A DNA stretch of 8,976 bases. It comes from Dehalococcoidia bacterium (GTDB taxonomy: Bacteria; Chloroflexota; Dehalococcoidia; UBA3495; JAAXIE01). Every line of letters begins with the position of its first letter. Position 1 is the stretch's first letter. The notes under the pieces are model-generated. The model was not told the DNA's origin. It searched no databases and saw only the letters and a list, made by a program, of their open reading frames with translations. Below are positions 6,921-8,976 of the stretch, piece after piece. The DNA is taken from contig JAAXIE010000278.1 in assembly GCA_012270525.1 (NCBI GenBank), forward strand, positions 2,163-11,138, written 5' to 3'. The translations under genes and the position numbers were made by a program.

Positions 6921-7790
6921 GGCCACCAGATCGGGGTAACCCCGCATCCAGTTGTAGGTATCTTCGAAGCGCTCCCGCGTGTACGGTGTGGGCGCGGCAT
7001 AGAGTAGGCGCCCCACCTGCAGCTCGCCCGGTTCCAGCAGCCCGCCCGACTCGCCGACGAAATAGTGCTCAAAACGACGCGGGTCGCTGTTGATCATCTC
7101 GGCGGCCCGGCCTTGCGCCCGGAACATAGCGGCCAGCGTCGGCCCGTCCAGATCGTCCCGCGCCGCCTCGGCACGTGTGGAGTTGCTCTCCATGATCACC
7201 CTCAGTCCCATCTTCTGCGCCGAGCTTATCCAAGGCTCCATCACATTGGCCCCGGCTACCTCGCCCCGCTGTACCGCTCCGATCCGTTCCCTCATGGTGC
7301 CTGCATGAGTCACAGCAATGTGCTCCTTGGCCACGAACCCTTCCAGCATCTTCAGCGTCGTGAAATGCGACCCGTTGTAGGGACTGACCGCCACCGGCGT
7401 GTCCTTGAACTGCTCAGGCTCGACGATTCCCGACGCGGGCGACGTGATGATCGCCTGCCTCGTCATCGCCGACCCTAGTGCCACAATCCTGGCAGGCCGC
7501 TGGTCCGACTGCAGCGATTCCACCGTGCGCTTCACCACTCCCCACTCGCACATCCGGTACTGGTCAAGGCCGCCCTCGTTGTACAAAGCCTCCAAACTGC
7601 GGTCGAAGATGCGCTCGCGCAGGGCTGCCCCTTCCGGGTTAACCCGGGCTGTTCCGCCCGTGTCGATCACCTCCACTTCCAGGCCTTCGTCCTGGAACAG
7701 GCCCTCGTCCCGCGCCACCATGACCGCCAGGTCATGCACGGCGTTCATCATCGATATTCGCACCCTCTTCAGGCTGGTCTCGGTGGTCAT
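6873..7790 (-). CDS. NMT1/THI5-like substrate-binding protein without signal peptide
   Basis: This encodes 305 residues with features of the ABC-transporter NMT1/THI5-type periplasmic binding fold: MMNAVHDLAVMVARDEGLFQ (14-33), followed by DEGLEVEVIDTGG; a TPVAVSPYNGSHF segment; and GEVAGANVMEPWISSAQKMGLRVI, a form of the conserved MEPW region. The N-terminus MTTETSLKRVRIS is polar. It has no hydrophobic signal sequence or lipobox Cys, so the protein should stay in the cytoplasm. No permease or ATPase gene lies in the window. It may be a cytoplasmic sensor or enzyme of the same fold, or the gene could have lost an export signal. The ligand is unknown. A GAGGAGA ribosome site precedes the ATG by about 6 bases. 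It lies 125 bases downstream of the small helical-protein gene on the same strand, so co-transcription is possible. Confidence 0.82.
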   Translation of the reverse strand: MTTETSLKRVRISMMNAVHDLAVMVARDEGLFQDEGLEVEVIDTGGTARVNPEGAALRERIFDRSLEALYNEGGLDQYRMCEWGVVKRTVESLQSDQRPARIVALGSAMTRQAIITSPASGIVEPEQFKDTPVAVSPYNGSHFTTLKMLEGFVAKEHIAVTHAGTMRERIGAVQRGEVAGANVMEPWISSAQKMGLRVIMESNSTRAEAARDDLDGPTLAAMFRAQGRAAEMINSDPRRFEHYFVGESGGLLEPGELQVGRLLYAAPTPYTRERFEDTYNWMRGYPDLVAANATYEETVDNRAWE

Positions 7791-7915
7791 GCTCTTCTCC
7801 TCGCTTCGTGTATCTGAGTGTGCTTCCCTTGTAGACGGCTGTACTCACCCCTGCCCCAACCGGAAGGAAAGGGGCATTGCCCAATGTTCAGGAAATCCGA
7901 ATAGTCGAATAGGCC

Positions 7916-8245
7916 TCACTGGCACCGGTGAGTGCGTAGGAAGGCTCGCAGCCAGTTGTTCCAGTGCGCCTCTGCGGCTTCCAGGGCAGCCGATTCGTCC
8001 CGGTCAGGAACACAGGACACCACCCGCAGGTCCGTCGTGTCCAGATGGGGGTCCGGAGAGGCATATTCCGCCACCAGCACCCGGCCCTCCCTCCTCAGGT
8101 TGCACAGCACCGCTTCCATATCGCCTTCCCGAGGTGCCGGCCGGATGGATGCCGCCACCTCGGTTACGAAAGCAGCCTGTGGCTGACGCTTTCGCAGTGC
8201 CTCCAGAACATCCTCCGCCAGATTGCCCTCTTCGCTCTGCCCCAT
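7916..8245 (-). CDS. Small helical protein, possible winged-helix regulator (109 aa)
   Basis: I do not recognise a named family. The start at 8245 (MGQSEEGNL) is chosen over the in-frame ATG at 8383, because a good promoter at 8264-8292 would start transcription near 8257, leaving the longer N-terminus untranscribed; that extra segment is also Arg/Cys/Gly-rich and not protein-like. AGAGG at 8252-8256 is 6 bases before the ATG. Residues 9-22 form a helix (LAEDVLEALRKRQP), then AAFVTEVAASI and DMEAVLCNLRREGRVLVAEY, where a helix is followed by a strand as in winged helix-turn-helix proteins. DTTDLRVVSCV gives another strand, and a C-terminal helix is Trp-rich (AHWNNWLRAF). It is divergent from the hydantoinase gene, as local regulators often are. 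The DNA-binding role is inference. Confidence 0.7.
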   Translation of the reverse strand: MGQSEEGNLAEDVLEALRKRQPQAAFVTEVAASIRPAPREGDMEAVLCNLRREGRVLVAEYASPDPHLDTTDLRVVSCVPDRDESAALEAAEAHWNNWLRAFLRTHRCQ

Positions 8246-8263
8246 GCCGTGCCTCTGACGCCA

Positions 8264-8292
8264 AATATATGAGAGCTTGGCGTAACGGTCAA
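8264..8292 (-). promoter_or_regulatory. Sigma70-type promoter for the small helical-protein gene
   Basis: On the minus strand, TTGACC (8287-8292, 5 of 6 consensus) is followed by an exact 17-base spacer and TATATT (8264-8269, 5 of 6). It is the best promoter match I found in the window. The predicted start near 8257 gives a leader of only about 12 bases, with AGAGG as ribosome site. A 6-bp inverted repeat (GTCGCC at 8294-8299, GGCGAC at 8314-8319) abuts the -35 on its upstream side. Confidence 0.7.
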
Positions 8293-8379
8293 CGTCGCCC
8301 TCGCAGCACAGGCGGCGACCCCTCCCAATACCCAAACACGTCCCTTCCCCCGACCGCTCGCAAACCAGCGGGAAAGAGG

Positions 8380-8393
8380 GCATCCCAGGATGC
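8380..8393. promoter_or_regulatory. 14-base dyad, candidate operator before the hydantoinase gene
   Basis: GCATCCCAGGATGC is a perfect 6-bp inverted repeat around a 2-base centre. It overlaps the place where the -35 of the plus-strand -10 candidate at 8413-8418 would lie. A second inverted repeat, CCGCT (8354-8358) with AGCGG (8367-8371), lies just upstream. Such placement fits a regulator site, possibly for the divergent small protein; binding is inferred. Confidence 0.35.
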
Positions 8394-8412
8394 AGCCTTG
8401 CTGCTCATGATG

Positions 8413-8418
8413 TATATT
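8413..8418 (+). promoter_or_regulatory. Candidate -10 element for the hydantoinase gene
   Basis: TATATT matches 5 of 6 consensus bases. The sequence 16-18 bases upstream (near 8390-8396) is a poor -35, which would suit an activated promoter. The predicted transcript start is near 8425, just before the AGGAGGAG ribosome site at 8435-8442. Confidence 0.35.
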
Positions 8419-8454
8419 CTGAGGGACTTCCACTAGGAGGAGACGCCCGGACAC

Positions 8455-8475
8455 ATGAGGCTGAACCTAGTATGA
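8455..8475 (+). CDS. Possible six-codon leader ORF coupled to the hydantoinase gene
   Basis: ATG at 8455 opens a six-codon frame, MRLNLV, whose TGA stop (8473-8475) overlaps the hydantoinase ATG at 8472 as ATGA. The strong ribosome site AGGAGGAG (8435-8442) is 12 bases from this ATG but 29 from the hydantoinase ATG, so ribosomes may load on the mini-ORF and restart. The hydantoinase ATG has a weak TGAGG at 8456-8460, 11 bases away, as its own site. It might instead be a chance ORF. Confidence 0.35.
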   Translation: MRLNLV

Positions 8476-8976
8476 GAATAGCGGTAGACATCGGAGGCAC
8501 TTTCACCGACGTTGCACTTTTCGACGAAATCCAGGGCACCGTAACCTCCGGCAAAGCCCTCAGCACCCCGGCCAACCTGGTCGACGGCATCATGAGCGCC
8601 ATGGGGCGCACCACCGATTCCCCCGCCACCGCCGATCTCATCATCCATGGCTCCACCGTCGTCATAAACTCCATCATCCAGAGGCAGGGAGCCAGGACCG
8701 CCCTCATCACCACCCGAGGGTTCCGTGATGTCTATGAGATCGGCCGCATCAACAGGCCTGAGTCCTTCAACCTCTTCTTCCGCAAGCACCGCCCTCTCAT
8801 CCCTCGCGATCTCATCTTCGAGGTACCCGAACGCTTCCTTGCCGACGGTACCGAGGAGCAACCCCTCGACGAGGAAGCCGCCTTCCGCACTGTCCGCCAT
8901 ATCCGCGATATCGGTATGGAAGCCGTGGCCATCCTGTTTCTCCACTCATATCGCGAGCCCCACCACGAGATACGCA
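8472..8976 (+). CDS. Hydantoinase/oxoprolinase (HyuA-type) N-terminal part
   Basis: The gene runs off the right edge; 168 of roughly 650-700 expected residues are present. It starts MRIAVDIGGTFTDVALFD, with the DIGGTFTD phosphate-binding motif (6-13) of the hydantoinase/oxoprolinase N-terminal domain, an actin-like ATPase fold. HGSTVVINSIIQRQGARTALITTRGFRDVYEIGR (59-92) is the second family signature, and AVAILFLHSYREPHHE (151-166) the third. Family members hydrolyse hydantoins, 5-oxoproline or N-methylhydantoin with ATP, or carboxylate acetone or acetophenone. The usual partner, a HyuB-type subunit, would lie downstream, outside the window. ATG 8472 is chosen because the family begins exactly at this MRIAVDIGG motif; the frame has no better upstream start. 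Its substrate is not deducible here. Confidence 0.93.
   Translation, partial: MRIAVDIGGTFTDVALFDEIQGTVTSGKALSTPANLVDGIMSAMGRTTDSPATADLIIHGSTVVINSIIQRQGARTALITTRGFRDVYEIGRINRPESFNLFFRKHRPLIPRDLIFEVPERFLADGTEEQPLDEEAAFRTVRHIRDIGMEAVAILFLHSYREPHHEIR

Noticed and set aside
7875..7912. CATTGCCCAATG dyad (7875-7886) and tandem CGAATAG (7898-7912) upstream of the binding-protein gene
   Set aside because: Both are short and no clear promoter lies near them; they could be operator parts, but nothing beyond the dyad itself supports this.
8246..8383. Longer start (ATG at 8383) for the small helical protein
   Set aside because: The added 46 residues are Arg/Gly/Cys-rich without protein-like pattern, and the promoter at 8264-8292 lies inside them, so they would not be transcribed from it.
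7399..8436. 345-residue open frame on the plus strand
   Set aside because: It lies opposite the well-supported binding-protein and small-protein genes, is rich in Pro/Arg/Ser as antisense frames of high-GC genes are, and has no family motif.

Overview
The window is high-GC bacterial DNA, densely packed with metabolic genes and with no RNA genes, insertion sequences or CRISPR. The gene mix suggests a Chloroflexota bacterium, perhaps of the Dehalococcoidia/SAR202 type: an F420-type luciferase-like oxidoreductase, an atypical SDR, a fused amidase, a hydantoinase/oxoprolinase, a MetE-like enzyme and a small protein with a CxxC-x17-CxxC motif. This assignment is inferred from gene content and was not measured. 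Seven of the nine complete main genes end in TAG, which is unusual for high-GC DNA.

Layout. Bases 1-602 (+) hold the C-terminal part of an LLM-class oxidoreductase. It converges, with only 5 bases between stop codons, on a DUF3891-like gene (608-1447, -). From a divergent intergenic region the plus strand then carries an unrecognised 174-aa protein (1646-2170), an SDR lacking the usual Tyr/Lys pair (2227-3018), a small two-module zinc-ribbon protein (3264-3575) closed by a strong intrinsic terminator, and a 557-aa amidase with a GatC-like N-terminal extension (3698-5371). The amidase converges on a minus-strand set: a MetE C-terminal-domain protein (5448-6554), an NMT1/THI5-type binding protein without a signal peptide (6873-7790) and a small, possibly winged-helix protein (7916-8245). 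The small protein starts just downstream of a good sigma70-type promoter. A hydantoinase/N-methylhydantoinase A-type gene (8472 onward, +) is divergent to it and runs off the right edge.

How the genes may work together. The amidase, the hydantoinase and the substrate-binding-like protein fit scavenging or breakdown of amides and cyclic amides. The small helix-rich protein shares a dyad-rich 226-base intergenic region with the hydantoinase gene and could be its local regulator. This is inference from position. No complete defence, mobile or secondary-metabolite system is visible. The most unusual items are the GatC-amidase fusion, the catalytically atypical SDR, the leaderless binding protein with a repeated tail downstream of its stop, and the divergent control region with a six-codon leader ORF.
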